DNA of 64,000 nucleotides from Calothrix membranacea FACHB-236 (GCF_014696315.1 NZ_JACJPX010000025.1:1-64000), one strand, 5' to 3'. Shown: positions 43,511-53,759, counted from the first letter of the stretch. Made by a program: numbers and translations. Notes: a model not told the origin generated them from the letters alone.

Positions 43511-45634
43511 TTACGGGCTGCCATAGTAAATTCCTCGCCCATTTGTACCAATAAAGACCAGCCCAAATTGCTGTTTACTGGCTTCCATTACATTCGGGTT
43601 ATTGCCGATAGGTATTTGGGAATCGCCAATACTTGTCCATGTTTTGGCATTATCTAGAGAACGGAATACTCCTTCCCCTAGACCAGTAATTTTGCCATAC
43701 AAATACAATGCAGGAATTGTGCTGCCCGTTTGTGGCTTTCCAAAAGCAAATAAATAAGCTCTCTCCACTTGGGGAATCTTTGTAAATGTCTGACCACCAT
43801 TGGTTGAGCGATGTAATCCATTCCAGTTGAGACTTACCCAAACCTCGCCGCTTACCCCTGGAACTGTTTTAAGGGTAGACCAATTTTCATTGGCTAGGGA
43901 TGAGTTGACAACGCTGAAAGATGCACCACCGTCGTTACTGCGGTAAAGTTTGCCACTACTGTAATAGTAAAATACATTGCCATTAACTTTGTCTGCGGCT
44001 AGTGGCTGGCCCCAATACCAAGGCCCCTGGGGGCCATTGGGCAATCCTGATACTTTACTCCAAGAAGCACCGCTATTGGTAGTACGGAGCGGCTGACTTT
44101 GACTATTGATGACGACAAACAAATTGGGGTTAGTTGCAGATATGGCTGCACGCAGAGGTATGGTCTTAGAGGGGAATGATGAAAATTTGTTCCAAGTCTT
44201 GCCGCCGTCTGTAGAAGTTGCTCCTGTATAGGTATTGTTCCAGCGATTGCCGCCTAAACGCACCATACGTAAAGGATTGGTTTCACTGTAATCAATACTG
44301 TAGGTGTCTTGAAACCTGAGACCATTATTACCACCAAACTGTGTGCAAGGATAAGCCTTGAGTCCTTTGTGGTGATGAAAGCCATCAACATCAGCTAAAC
44401 CGCTTAATAACACCGAGCCACTGGGAGGAGCAGCGAGGGCAAAGCTAACCACTTCCTCATGCCCTTGTTCGTAATTAGACCAGATAGGTGATTCAACATT
44501 GATATTATCTGTTTGCCATGTTCCATACCAATCTGTTAACCAGACCCTACCGGGAATTTTGGGATCAAATTCAATATCTGCGGTTGCAGAAGCAAAATAC
44601 CAGTCAGGCCACCAAGGTACTTGAGAGTTTAAAGTGCGTTTTTTAGCTTGCCATGAAGATCCACCATTAGTGGATTGGAAGATGGTGTAAGAGTTGTTTT
44701 TTTGATACTGGTCGTAAACAACTAAAATGTGATTAGGGTTGCTAGGATTGACTGCGATCGCACCAAAGCTAGCTTGAGCATTAGGAGGAGTGACATTAGT
44801 CCACACTCCATTTGTATATTTGCTGACTCCGGCTTTATGGGTCGCATAAACAATACCGTTGCTGACAACCGTCATGCGATTAATATGGGAAGGGCTACCT
44901 GCGATTTTACGCCAGGTGAGACCATGATCACTAGATTGATATATCCCATCACCGTAGGTATTGGCATATACAATACCAGATGCTTTTTTATCAAACACGA
45001 TGGCGGCAATGCCAATATCTGCTTGAGGTTTTGCAGGTAAGCTAGTCACTTTCTGCCATTTACTGCCACCATCAGATGACTTCCATAGCCCATTTGTACG
45101 GGAACCAAAGAAGATGATATTGGAATTAAAGGGACTAACAGCCAGTCTTTCACTAGCCCAACGCTGATTTTCATTGCCACCCATCGGCAAGTCAATATTC
45201 AACTTCGTCCAAGTTTTGCCTTGATTAGTAGATTTAAAGATTGTCCCCAAACCAGCCCAGCTACCAGTGTATTTACCCGCAGCAATATAGACAACATTGG
45301 GGTTTTGAGGGTCGAGTGCTAAAGCTTCGCCTCCATAGTAGTTACTTTGGGCCAGGGGAAAACGCTCTGTTAAAGGTATCCATGTCTTATTTGCAGGATT
45401 CCAACGGTAAAAGCCACCGATATCAGTTCGGATGTAGACAAGATTTTGCTGTAGAGGGTGCAGATAAATACCTGTAACATAGCCACCTCCCCCGATAGCG
45501 ACATTTTGCCACTGGTAGCCGGATGTCGCACTACAACTCGGTTTTACAGGTGTAATTGCAATAGCAGCAGTCAGCACCATCATGCCAATGCAGCCAGCAT
45601 TGACTAAGGGAATGCAGAATTTGCGATCGCTCAT
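43511..45634 (-). CDS. GH74-type xyloglucanase-like secreted glycanase
   Basis: Exported twin beta-propeller enzyme of 707 residues. A signal peptide covers about residues 1-36 (MSDRKFCIPLVNAGC...SCSA). The opening GGGYVTGIYLHPLQQNLVYIRTDIGGFYRW gives one catalytic Asp (Asp71), and LSGLADVDGFHHHKGL near residue 410 matches the region of the second Asp of GH74 endoglucanases. Asp-box-like motifs (STNQGKTWTKL, SSDGGSKWQKV, STNGGQTFTKI) repeat along the chain. It is the last gene of the leftward polysaccharide cluster, so it may trim the polymer or act on a similar glucan. The true substrate is unproven. Confidence 0.88.
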   Translation of the reverse strand: MSDRKFCIPLVNAGCIGMMVLTAAIAITPVKPSCSATSGYQWQNVAIGGGGYVTGIYLHPLQQNLVYIRTDIGGFYRWNPANKTWIPLTERFPLAQSNYYGGEALALDPQNPNVVYIAAGKYTGSWAGLGTIFKSTNQGKTWTKLNIDLPMGGNENQRWASERLAVSPFNSNIIFFGSRTNGLWKSSDGGSKWQKVTSLPAKPQADIGIAAIVFDKKASGIVYANTYGDGIYQSSDHGLTWRKIAGSPSHINRMTVVSNGIVYATHKAGVSKYTNGVWTNVTPPNAQASFGAIAVNPSNPNHILVVYDQYQKNNSYTIFQSTNGGSSWQAKKRTLNSQVPWWPDWYFASATADIEFDPKIPGRVWLTDWYGTWQTDNINVESPIWSNYEQGHEEVVSFALAAPPSGSVLLSGLADVDGFHHHKGLKAYPCTQFGGNNGLRFQDTYSIDYSETNPLRMVRLGGNRWNNTYTGATSTDGGKTWNKFSSFPSKTIPLRAAISATNPNLFVVINSQSQPLRTTNSGASWSKVSGLPNGPQGPWYWGQPLAADKVNGNVFYYYSSGKLYRSNDGGASFSVVNSSLANENWSTLKTVPGVSGEVWVSLNWNGLHRSTNGGQTFTKIPQVERAYLFAFGKPQTGSTIPALYLYGKITGLGEGVFRSLDNAKTWTSIGDSQIPIGNNPNVMEASKQQFGLVFIGTNGRGIYYGSP

Positions 45635-45841
45635 AGCCGATTACTTAAATTACGGAACACATCTACATCTACAGTAGAAAACCGAAGCCACAGGAAGATT
45701 AAGCAATATCACTACTCCTAATATGACTAATTTCAAGGATTGTCTCGAAAATTTAGTTTTATTGCCAGATATTGCAGAATATTACCAAAATTTGTGATTT
45801 ACATCAAAATGTGAAGCCTGTTAATTGATCATCCATCATGA

Positions 45842-46876
45842 TTAACTGGCTTGGTCTTGCAAAATTTGCCGCCTTTGATTATCCCCTGTACGTTTTAAAG
45901 CCATAGCCTCCATAAAATTGTAAATAGAATGGGGTAAAAGCCAAGCAGAATAGGCAGCTGCTAAGGTTAAAAGCGTACGACTGGGTTGCTCCAAAATAAT
46001 ACCCAAGTTAGTTGCTAAAGATTGATTGATCAGTTTCACAGCTAGCGAACCATCTTGCAAACTGACTGCTCTGCGAGCTGCATATCGCAAATGATAGGCT
46101 CTAGCCAAAGTTCCAGATTCATTAATTAGTTGTGGAGCATAAGAACGAGCTTTTTCAATCACCTTTTCTAGAGAATCTAATTGTTTGAGCAAGTTTGCTG
46201 ACAAACCACCGGAATTAACCCGATATAAAGTTAGAGCTTCAGGAATACCTTCTATTTGCCAATTAGTCTTCACAGCCATACGCAACCAACATTCCACATC
46301 TGTTGCATCAGAATTAGGATGGCGCAATCGCTCATCGAAGTAAAAATCTTCTACATTGCCGTGAAGATTATCGAAAAATTTAATCTCTTCAAACACTTTT
46401 CTCCGAATAACTGCGGCTGAACCATTGCTAATGGGATTGCGGCAAATAATCAAGGCTGGCGTAATTCCTGTCAGCTGAGGAATTTGATAAATACCTAATG
46501 GTTCTCCAGCCTCATTAATAAAAGCAGAACGGCTAAAACTAACTCCTACTGTTGGAGAAGTTTCTAGATGCTGAATATGTTTTTCTAACTTTTCTGGTAG
46601 CCAAATATCATCTGCATCGAGAAAAGTTAAATAATCACCTTGTGCGTAACGAATACCAGTGTTTCTTGCTCCAGGTAATCCCCGATTCTTTTGACGAATA
46701 ATTTTAATTCTGGGGTCTGTAAATTGTTGGCAAACTTCAATACTCCTATCAGGAGATTCATCATCAATAATTAAAATTTCTAGATTTTTATAAGTTTGCT
46801 CTAGGGCAGATTTTACTGTAGCAGCTACATATTTTTCGGCTTTATAAACTGGAATAATAATCGAGACTTTTTTCAT
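45842..46876 (-). CDS. Family 2 glycosyltransferase (copy 2 of a tandem pair)
   Basis: GT-A glycosyltransferase of 344 residues. N-terminal KKVSIIIPVYKAEKYVAATVKSALEQTY, nucleotide-sugar binding IDDESPDRS, the DADD (DxD) motif, then conserved PEALTLYRVNSGGLSANLLKQLDS and a hydrophobic C-terminus (LTLAAAYSAWLLPHSIYNF). Strongly similar along its whole length to the neighbouring 46951-47979 gene, so a tandem duplication; the two differ mainly in residues 150-190 and the tail. Donor and acceptor unknown. Confidence 0.92.
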   Translation of the reverse strand: MKKVSIIIPVYKAEKYVAATVKSALEQTYKNLEILIIDDESPDRSIEVCQQFTDPRIKIIRQKNRGLPGARNTGIRYAQGDYLTFLDADDIWLPEKLEKHIQHLETSPTVGVSFSRSAFINEAGEPLGIYQIPQLTGITPALIICRNPISNGSAAVIRRKVFEEIKFFDNLHGNVEDFYFDERLRHPNSDATDVECWLRMAVKTNWQIEGIPEALTLYRVNSGGLSANLLKQLDSLEKVIEKARSYAPQLINESGTLARAYHLRYAARRAVSLQDGSLAVKLINQSLATNLGIILEQPSRTLLTLAAAYSAWLLPHSIYNFMEAMALKRTGDNQRRQILQDQAS

Positions 46877-46950
46877 GGGTGAATCTTCCTATTAATTTCT
46901 CCGAATTGATATTGAATAATGAGGGATTTTATGAACTATCTACAACCTGC

Positions 46951-47979
46951 TTAACGCGCCAAAACTTGGTCTTGAAGAATCTGGCGTTTTTGGCTAGCTC
47001 CTGTAATTTTCAGGGCAACTGTCTCAATAAAACTGTAAAGAGACTGGGGAAATAGCCACAGAAAATAAGCCCCAGCTAAAGTTAAAATCATCTTGCGGGG
47101 GATTTCCAAAAGAATAAGCCAATTGCTCATTAAAGCTTGATTAATGAGTTTTACAGCCATTGAACCAGCTTGGAGACGAATAGCATTACGCGCTAAATAC
47201 TGCAATTGGTATGCTCTAGCTAGTGTTTCCCATTGAGTAACTAATTCGGGAGCATAAGAGCGTGTTTTTAGCATCACTTTTTCCCAAGAATCTAACTGCT
47301 TAAGTAAGTTTGCAGATAGCCCACTCGAATTGACACGATATAATGTTAAGGCTTCTGGAATACCTTCTATTTGCCAATTAGTTTGAATAGATATGCGAAT
47401 CCAAAATTCGATATCTTCTGATTGTCGGAAGTGTTCATCAAAATAGAAATCTTCTAGAGAACCGTATAAATTATCTAGAAATTTAATTTCTTGAAAAACT
47501 TGTCTCTTCACTACAGCAGCCGAACCATTACCAACAGGATTAATACAGAATAAATAAGGTGTATTTATCTCTGTGAGTTTAGGCATTTGATAACTACCTA
47601 GAGGTTTACCATCAGCATCAATAAAAGCCGAACGGCTAAAGCTAACACCAACTTCTGGCGAAGTTTCTAAATGAGCAATATGTTTTTCTAGTTTCTCTGG
47701 TAGCCAGAGATCATCCCCATCTAAAAAAGCTAAATAGTCTCCTTGGGCGTGACGAATACCAGTATTTCTCGCTCCAGCTAGCCCGCGGTTTTCTTGGTGA
47801 ATAATTCTAATTCTAGCGTCAGTAAATTGCTGGCAAATTTCTATGCTTTGATCACTAGAAGCATCATCAATAATGAGAATTTCCAAATTTGTATAGGTTT
47901 GCTCCAGAACAGATTGCAATGTAGAGGCGATAAAATTTTCAACTCCATATACCGGAATAATTACAGAAACTTTTTTCAT
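46951..47979 (-). CDS. Family 2 glycosyltransferase (copy 1 of a tandem pair)
   Basis: GT2 enzyme of 342 residues with KKVSVIIPVYGVENFIASTLQSVLEQTY, IDDASSDQS and DGDD (DxD) motifs. The shared segment IEGIPEALTLYRVNS links it to the next gene. Its ATG overlaps the stop of the flippase gene by 4 bp (ATGA), so they are translationally coupled. Likely adds a sugar to the lipid-linked repeat unit of the polymer. Confidence 0.92.
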   Translation of the reverse strand: MKKVSVIIPVYGVENFIASTLQSVLEQTYTNLEILIIDDASSDQSIEICQQFTDARIRIIHQENRGLAGARNTGIRHAQGDYLAFLDGDDLWLPEKLEKHIAHLETSPEVGVSFSRSAFIDADGKPLGSYQMPKLTEINTPYLFCINPVGNGSAAVVKRQVFQEIKFLDNLYGSLEDFYFDEHFRQSEDIEFWIRISIQTNWQIEGIPEALTLYRVNSSGLSANLLKQLDSWEKVMLKTRSYAPELVTQWETLARAYQLQYLARNAIRLQAGSMAVKLINQALMSNWLILLEIPRKMILTLAGAYFLWLFPQSLYSFIETVALKITGASQKRQILQDQVLAR

Positions 47980-49268
47980 TTCGTAACTACCTCTCTTTTG
48001 CTAGGCTGTTCTTTGAGTACAAATAGGGTGACTACAAATGTGTAGATAGGTAGAGCGATCGCATGAGCTACTAAGACTCCTATAGCTAGCCCTAAGATAT
48101 TCCACTGCACACCAATGAATAAGGCTGCAGCAAAAATAGCTGTGAAACATAAATTCCAGCGCAAGTCCCAATGGGGTTTATTTAATGCCCATAAACTTTG
48201 AGAAGCTGCATTAGCAAACGGTCTAGGAATAGCTGACAAACAAATTAAAATCAAAATTGGAATCGCTGCTATCCATTTTTGTCCAAAAATTATGGGTACG
48301 TAAAAATTAGCCAGGCTCGATTGCAACACTACTAAAGGGATGATAAGTAAACCTATAGTTTTTAAGCTCTTGAGATAATTATGCTTAAACTTTGCGGGGT
48401 CTGATTTGAAAGTACAAAAATGGGGAAATAAAGCTGTATCTAGAGCATTAATTATGCTTAAACTAATTCCCAGTCCAGCATTAAAGGCGAAATAATATAT
48501 ACCTAAAGCTTCCACACCTAAAAACCGCCCAGCAATCAGGTAGTCTAGGTTGTTCCGTAAAGTTGCTAACAGTTCAACCCCTAGAATACTTCTGCTGAAA
48601 TTAACTATCTCTTGCCATTTAGCTAAAGTAAATTTTTGTGGTGGTCGCCATTTATGATGGCGATAATATATAAATGCCCAAATGGGGGCTATTAAGACTT
48701 TAGGCAAAACCATTGCCCACATTCCCCAGCCTAAAAATGCCAAAATGATGGCGAGTATATTATCTAAGCAAGTGGTTAATCCTCCTGCCAATGCCATAAT
48801 GTGTAATTTATTTTCTCGTTGAATTAGTGATGCTTGTACCAAGCCAACGGGAATAATTAAATACACCAAAGATATAAGACAAATTGGCAGGATAACTTGC
48901 TGCTCGTGATATAGCCAAGCTACAGGAAAAGCAACGAGACATTGAATTAAAAATAATGCCCCGCATACGAACCAATTAAGCCAATATGCAGTCTGGCTTA
49001 ATTCCTTGATATCTTTTTCATCGGCTTGAACTAGCTTGGCCCAAATACCATTACTAGTAAAAACTTTGACAAATTCATTAGTTGTCAGGACTATGGCTGC
49101 TAAACCATAGTCATAAGGATGTAATAACCGAGCTAAAACAACAGTAGTTAGCAGGCGAAAAATGCGGTTAATAATTTCTGCTGTACCCAACCAGCTAAGA
49201 TTACGAATTAGCTGGTTAGCAAATAATTTTTGGAGCAACGTAGAAGCAAAACCTGCAACTTTTGTCAT
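47976..49268 (-). CDS. Wzx-type polysaccharide flippase
   Basis: Polytopic membrane protein of 430 residues of the MATE/polysaccharide-transport (Wzx) class, about 12-14 helices. N-terminal LIRNLSWLGTAEIINRIFRLLTTVVLARLLHPYDYGLAAIVLTTNEFV and later FNAGLGISLSIINALDTALFPHF are typical. It would flip lipid-linked repeat units across the inner membrane for the polymerase. It is coupled by a 4-bp overlap to the downstream GT2 gene. The spacer to its right (49269-49491) holds only GC-rich inverted repeat remnants (CCCCCTGCC / GGGGGGCAGG). Confidence 0.92.
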   Translation of the reverse strand: MTKVAGFASTLLQKLFANQLIRNLSWLGTAEIINRIFRLLTTVVLARLLHPYDYGLAAIVLTTNEFVKVFTSNGIWAKLVQADEKDIKELSQTAYWLNWFVCGALFLIQCLVAFPVAWLYHEQQVILPICLISLVYLIIPVGLVQASLIQRENKLHIMALAGGLTTCLDNILAIILAFLGWGMWAMVLPKVLIAPIWAFIYYRHHKWRPPQKFTLAKWQEIVNFSRSILGVELLATLRNNLDYLIAGRFLGVEALGIYYFAFNAGLGISLSIINALDTALFPHFCTFKSDPAKFKHNYLKSLKTIGLLIIPLVVLQSSLANFYVPIIFGQKWIAAIPILILICLSAIPRPFANAASQSLWALNKPHWDLRWNLCFTAIFAAALFIGVQWNILGLAIGVLVAHAIALPIYTFVVTLFVLKEQPSKREVVTK

Positions 49269-49491
49269 TTGTAAGTAAGTCAGTGCAATAAAACCAAACT
49301 ATGTGAAGAAAAGTCAATAAGGCTCAAACTCTTTCTCACCCTGCTCCCCACCCCCCGCCCCCTGCCTTATTCCAACAATAATTATTTCTGCCGACCTGAC
49401 TTGAAAAAGCAGGGGGGCAGGAAGCAGGGAGCAAGGGGGATTAATGAATTTTTCATGTGTTCTGGTGTACCCAGTTCATGACGGCTACTTA

Positions 49492-51318
49492 CTATTTGGA
49501 CTCCCGACTGACAGACCAATAATTGAGCATGGTGGCGATGCGAAAGAAATCGTAAGGATTTTTAGCCCATTGATCTAAAGAGATTTGCCAAGGATTACTT
49601 CCCCATAAATCTGTCATGAGTTGGCGATCGCTTGTTGAAGTGGTTTCCCACATATCCCGCAATGTGGCGCTGTGGCGGATATACCAGCCTAACTCCGGCC
49701 AAGAACCATCTGTAGCTGGCCCTTTATTTTGAAATTTCGGAATTAACCCTAAGCGTCTGCGGAACCAATCTCTGGTAAAAATCAGCAGTTTTTCTACATT
49801 GGAGAGACCGGGTTTCCAGCCATAGTTAGCATCAACAATTGAATTTCCACAAATTCTGGCGACGACTTCACCCCAAACCACAGCGTTTAATTTCCATTTA
49901 GGCGGGATACGACTGTAGCAATCGGCGATCGCTGTGTCGGCTAAGAAGGCATCGTAAGGTAAAATGCGGAACATTACAGGCCCAGATAAAGCTGGCCCGT
50001 AACATACAGGACGAACTCGTTTATCTTCTGCATGGAGGCGATCGATATCATTCTGTAGATTTATGGGGATTCCATTAAACCAATGGTTTTGGCGTGCTTC
50101 CATTGACTCGGCAAACATCGTCGGTCGAGACTCTGGATAAGATTTTCTAAAGCCTTCTTCGCGTTGAGATTTCAGCCGAGCCAAGGGTAGCTTGCGCCCA
50201 AACATCCCTATATCTGAGTAATCGAGGTTGTATCCTTTAAACAAATCATCAATTAAGCAGGCACTGAGTACTGTGCGAGTTCCTAATTTGCGAATTTCTT
50301 CCCTAGTTCCTAAAAAGTGGTTATCTTCTAAAGACCACATCGCGCCAGAAACCTGAACACCTGAACGCATCCAGCGAGGATAGTAATCATCATCCCTAGC
50401 AAAACCAACATATTTAACGCCTGCTTGTTGACATAACAACTTAGCGATCGCAGCTTCTTGGTTAAATACATCGTAGATATTAAAGCCAATCACAGAACTA
50501 GGATCGGCGGCGGTAAATAGTACTACACGAGAATCTAAGCCGCCACTGGTATAGTTAACAGTAGGACTTAATCGTGGTAAGGTGCGGATATAGACGCTAT
50601 GACGTACTGCTTGCTCTAGTGCATCAGCAGCTTCGGTTAAACTTCCATAAAAATCTTCTTGAAAAGGTTGCCAATACTCCCGACAATGGTAAGTTCTCTT
50701 GGCTAAGTTCCATACTGAGTGGGTAGCTGCACCAGCATATTTGATTTCTTGGTAATAGGTGTGAGGCGGAGTTGCTTTCCATTGCCAGAGAAACTCCGCC
50801 ATAGAAACAGGATCTATAGTAACTGTGAGCGCTGGATCGTTGGCGATCGCTTCGGGAAAAGAGGATATGACACAACCCTCTACAATTTGTGGTTGATATA
50901 CAAATAAGGGATAAAAACCCAATTGATCGGAGAACAGATGAATCAGTTGCTCTCTGGGATCGTAAATTAGGAGTGCAGCTGAGCCGTTATGACGTTCTAC
51001 AGCACTGACTCCTCCAGATAAATATTGCTCTAGTATGAGTCGATTACTCAGACCACCACTATATTGATCTAGCTTTTCGGCTCGTTGCCATGCTGATTCA
51101 TCCCAAGCCACTCGTCCAGAGGTAATGACTCTCACACCAGTGGCGCTGTGAAATGCGGGTGCAAACAAAGTAGGATCGTCTTGAGTTACCCAAGCGATCG
51201 CTAAATCTGGCTCGACAATAATCTCTCGATGTTCATCTGGAAAAAAGGTTAGACGTTCTGCTGCTGCTGTGATGCGGTCAGTATCACTGTGACCGATGGT
51301 TAGGTATAATCCTGCCAT
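49492..51318 (-). CDS. Asparagine-synthase-like protein lacking the glutaminase Cys
   Basis: Protein of 608 residues with asparagine synthetase (B-type) architecture. The N-terminal Ntn domain includes VTSGRVAWDE and FSDQLGFYPLFVY, but residue 2 is Ala (MAGLYL), not the nucleophilic Cys, so it cannot use glutamine as amide donor in the normal way. The C-terminal synthetase part has the PP-loop VNYTSGGLDSRVV near residue 258 and the later IDDLFKGYNLDYSDIG region. It lies 18 bp after a GT4 gene in a polysaccharide operon; similar genes in such clusters may amidate uronic acids or modify sugars. True substrate unknown. Confidence 0.85.
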   Translation of the reverse strand: MAGLYLTIGHSDTDRITAAAERLTFFPDEHREIIVEPDLAIAWVTQDDPTLFAPAFHSATGVRVITSGRVAWDESAWQRAEKLDQYSGGLSNRLILEQYLSGGVSAVERHNGSAALLIYDPREQLIHLFSDQLGFYPLFVYQPQIVEGCVISSFPEAIANDPALTVTIDPVSMAEFLWQWKATPPHTYYQEIKYAGAATHSVWNLAKRTYHCREYWQPFQEDFYGSLTEAADALEQAVRHSVYIRTLPRLSPTVNYTSGGLDSRVVLFTAADPSSVIGFNIYDVFNQEAAIAKLLCQQAGVKYVGFARDDDYYPRWMRSGVQVSGAMWSLEDNHFLGTREEIRKLGTRTVLSACLIDDLFKGYNLDYSDIGMFGRKLPLARLKSQREEGFRKSYPESRPTMFAESMEARQNHWFNGIPINLQNDIDRLHAEDKRVRPVCYGPALSGPVMFRILPYDAFLADTAIADCYSRIPPKWKLNAVVWGEVVARICGNSIVDANYGWKPGLSNVEKLLIFTRDWFRRRLGLIPKFQNKGPATDGSWPELGWYIRHSATLRDMWETTSTSDRQLMTDLWGSNPWQISLDQWAKNPYDFFRIATMLNYWSVSRESK

Positions 51319-51336
51319 AATTTTTTCTCTTACTTA

Positions 51337-52371
51337 CTAAAATTTGTTGCTTACTATCAAATTTTTTGATTCAGTTAACCCATCTACAGGTCTAATTTCT
51401 GAAAGTAGAGTTTTCCACTGATACAAATACTCTTTCCATGCACCTTTGGCTAACTCTCTACCGTTCTTACCCCAAGTTTCTAACTGCGTCTGGGGTAGCG
51501 CTATCAAAGTCTCAATTGCTGCGGCGAGTTTTTCCGGGTTATCTGGAGGAACTAAAATTCCACAATCTGTCATCTGCTCGACTAAACCATCTACTCTAGA
51601 AGCAATCACTGGTTTACCCGCAGCTTTAGCTTCTAGACAAACATTACCCCAAGGTTCCCAACGGGAAGGAATGACGACAACATCGCAAGTTTGCAAAAAA
51701 GCCGGAACGTCATCAATTCGCCCCACAAATTTCACGTTATCTAAACCTTGAGCTAATTGCTTCAGTTCTTGCTCATCTGAGCCTTCACCACCAATGAAAA
51801 GTTTAATAGGTGCGTGGGGAATTAATGCGATCGCTTTGAGTAATACATCAAATCCCTTTTGCAGACAAAAGCGCCCATAGGCACCTAAAATTAGAGGACG
51901 ATTTATTGGTTTTTGAGTAACGCTCAAGAATTTATCAAGCTGTGGACACTGTGAAATTACTTTCAATTTCTCTTGAGACACTAGCTGTCTTTCTAGCATC
52001 CATTGACCTTGGGCTTGAGACACAGCTACTACTCGATTACTCACAGCATAGGATAGTTTGAGTAGTAACTCGAATCGTTTGATTGAAGGAACTGTTTGAG
52101 TAAAACCTTCCGAGTAGTGATGGTCGTGAATTAAAACTTGAGAATTTTGTCTATAGGATAACAGTTGAGGAAGCTGCGACCAAGTACATGCATAGTGAAT
52201 GATGATCAAATCAGGCTTCCAGGTTTTGACTACATTAGGAGCCTCAGTTATCGGTGAGATACAAAAATCCCACTGATTTAACTCTTGTGAAGCTAGAGAA
52301 GGTTGCAAACAAGAGCGAATCCCACCAACTTTTTTATCACCTACTATATGCAATACTTTCATTTTATTCAT
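51337..52371 (-). CDS. Family 4 glycosyltransferase
   Basis: GT-B glycosyltransferase of 344 residues. The C-terminal domain has PLILGAYGRFCLQKGFDVLLKAI, then LFIGGEGSDEQELK and VVIPSRWEPWGNVCLEAKAAGKPVIASRVDGLVEQ, whose E-x7-E is the nucleotide-sugar binding signature. It starts MNKMKVLHIVGD (an ATG 3 codons in is an alternative). It lies 38 bp after the polymerase gene. It probably adds an internal sugar of the repeat unit. Confidence 0.92.
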   Translation of the reverse strand: MNKMKVLHIVGDKKVGGIRSCLQPSLASQELNQWDFCISPITEAPNVVKTWKPDLIIIHYACTWSQLPQLLSYRQNSQVLIHDHHYSEGFTQTVPSIKRFELLLKLSYAVSNRVVAVSQAQGQWMLERQLVSQEKLKVISQCPQLDKFLSVTQKPINRPLILGAYGRFCLQKGFDVLLKAIALIPHAPIKLFIGGEGSDEQELKQLAQGLDNVKFVGRIDDVPAFLQTCDVVVIPSRWEPWGNVCLEAKAAGKPVIASRVDGLVEQMTDCGILVPPDNPEKLAAAIETLIALPQTQLETWGKNGRELAKGAWKEYLYQWKTLLSEIRPVDGLTESKNLIVSNKF

Positions 52372-52409
52372 AGCTATATTTTTTTAGATAAACTTTTGAT
52401 TAACTGTTA

Positions 52410-53657
52410 TTAATTTTTTTGTTCTTTTAACGCAATACCAAATACTACTAAAGCAGGCCAATAAATGTATGTTAAAGTTTCTATTCTTTCACCAAAACTA
52501 TATAAAACAATTATCAAAAGTAAGCTTATACAAATTTTTGACAGCGGATATTTATGAGATTTGTAAATTAAAATGATAAAACTCCAAATTAATGGACAAA
52601 CTAATGCAATGTAACCCACCATTCCTTTTTCAAATAGTAAACTAAACCAAGTATGGTGAGTCCCAATTGGCATAAAAGCTGTAATCGCAGGCCCTGTTGT
52701 CTCAACAATTCCATGACCCCATATAGGTGCTTCTCCCCAGCGTTCTAAAGCCATGCGCCCCAAGATTTCTCGCACACGTGAAGAACTAGCTCGTGCTTTC
52801 ATAAACTGTTCTTTAAATGTTTGGAATAAATCTATTAACTTAGTAGCAAAAATACCAGCAAAAAAACTTAATATGCCTGTAAAAATTTGGACTTTAGCTT
52901 TGTAAAAATTTACTAAAAACCAAGTTAGTATGGGAACAGTTGCTAAACATAGCATCCCTAACCTAGAAAAAGAATTTATGATTAAAGCTATGGCGGCTAT
53001 CATACCAATTGCTCGCCATTTTTTATTGGATTCTTGACAGGCAAGGATAAAATGGATGTTAGCTACCATGCCCAAAGCTGGTGCCCAAGGTGCAAACAAT
53101 TTGAGACGAGTTTGATGAGTTTCCTCTTCAAAACCATAAAGCCCAACCAGGTAATAAGCTATATCATTGCCCCCAATACTATGTAGGGGAGAAATATATA
53201 ATTCATTGGGTAATTTTAAAGCATAGAGAATGTAGCAAATTGGTAGAATTAGTAAACTTTGTAAGTCTAGGATACAAACTGCTCGGTAAATCAGTTGTGG
53301 TCGGATATTCAAACAGCCAATCAGGGGAAATAAAGCCAGATAAGCCCAAGTTCTCGCCCAATTGATTGAGGTAGTAATTATTTTTCCTAAACCCAAATCA
53401 AAATCTATATGCGCCATAATGACTGTAACTTCCATGACTAACATGGAAATTATCCATACCCAAATAGTTAAGGGTATATTCAGTTTTTGACCAGTCGATG
53501 GATTGGCTTTTTGGCGATAAAGTTTGAATATTAGATAGAAACTTAATAACCAAGCAATTAAAGATACATAAATGTAGTAAGCTCCTAGAAAATAAAAAAC
53601 ATAGGTTCCTATTATTGAATACCAAACTATTTTTTCTTCAAGATTCTGGGGTTTCAT
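52410..53657 (-). CDS. O-antigen ligase/Wzy polymerase-like membrane protein
   Basis: Polytopic protein of 415 residues with about ten helices and a large periplasmic loop containing RASSSRVREILGRMALERWGEAPIWGHGIVETTGPAITAFMPIGTHHTWFSLLFEKGM. The R...W...P-x-x-G-x-G and H-x-W/F pattern is that of Wzy/WaaL (O-antigen ligase) proteins. It should polymerise repeat units on the periplasmic side. It lies between the Wzz-like gene (102 bp upstream) and a GT4 gene (38 bp downstream). Confidence 0.88.
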   Translation of the reverse strand: MKPQNLEEKIVWYSIIGTYVFYFLGAYYIYVSLIAWLLSFYLIFKLYRQKANPSTGQKLNIPLTIWVWIISMLVMEVTVIMAHIDFDLGLGKIITTSINWARTWAYLALFPLIGCLNIRPQLIYRAVCILDLQSLLILPICYILYALKLPNELYISPLHSIGGNDIAYYLVGLYGFEEETHQTRLKLFAPWAPALGMVANIHFILACQESNKKWRAIGMIAAIALIINSFSRLGMLCLATVPILTWFLVNFYKAKVQIFTGILSFFAGIFATKLIDLFQTFKEQFMKARASSSRVREILGRMALERWGEAPIWGHGIVETTGPAITAFMPIGTHHTWFSLLFEKGMVGYIALVCPLIWSFIILIYKSHKYPLSKICISLLLIIVLYSFGERIETLTYIYWPALVVFGIALKEQKN

Positions 53658-53759
53658 CTGATAGCTAATCTAGAATTTTATATATTGTTAAAAATACTCA
53701 TATCTCCAAATAATAATTAACGTTGAATCTGTTGATTATTTTGAGTCTTAGCAAAGAAT

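Noticed and set aside
49269-49491. Terminator or mobile element from the C-rich/G-rich inverted stretches
   Set aside because: The complementarity is patchy and looks like two opposing G/C-rich short-repeat runs; no consistent stem or ends could be defined.
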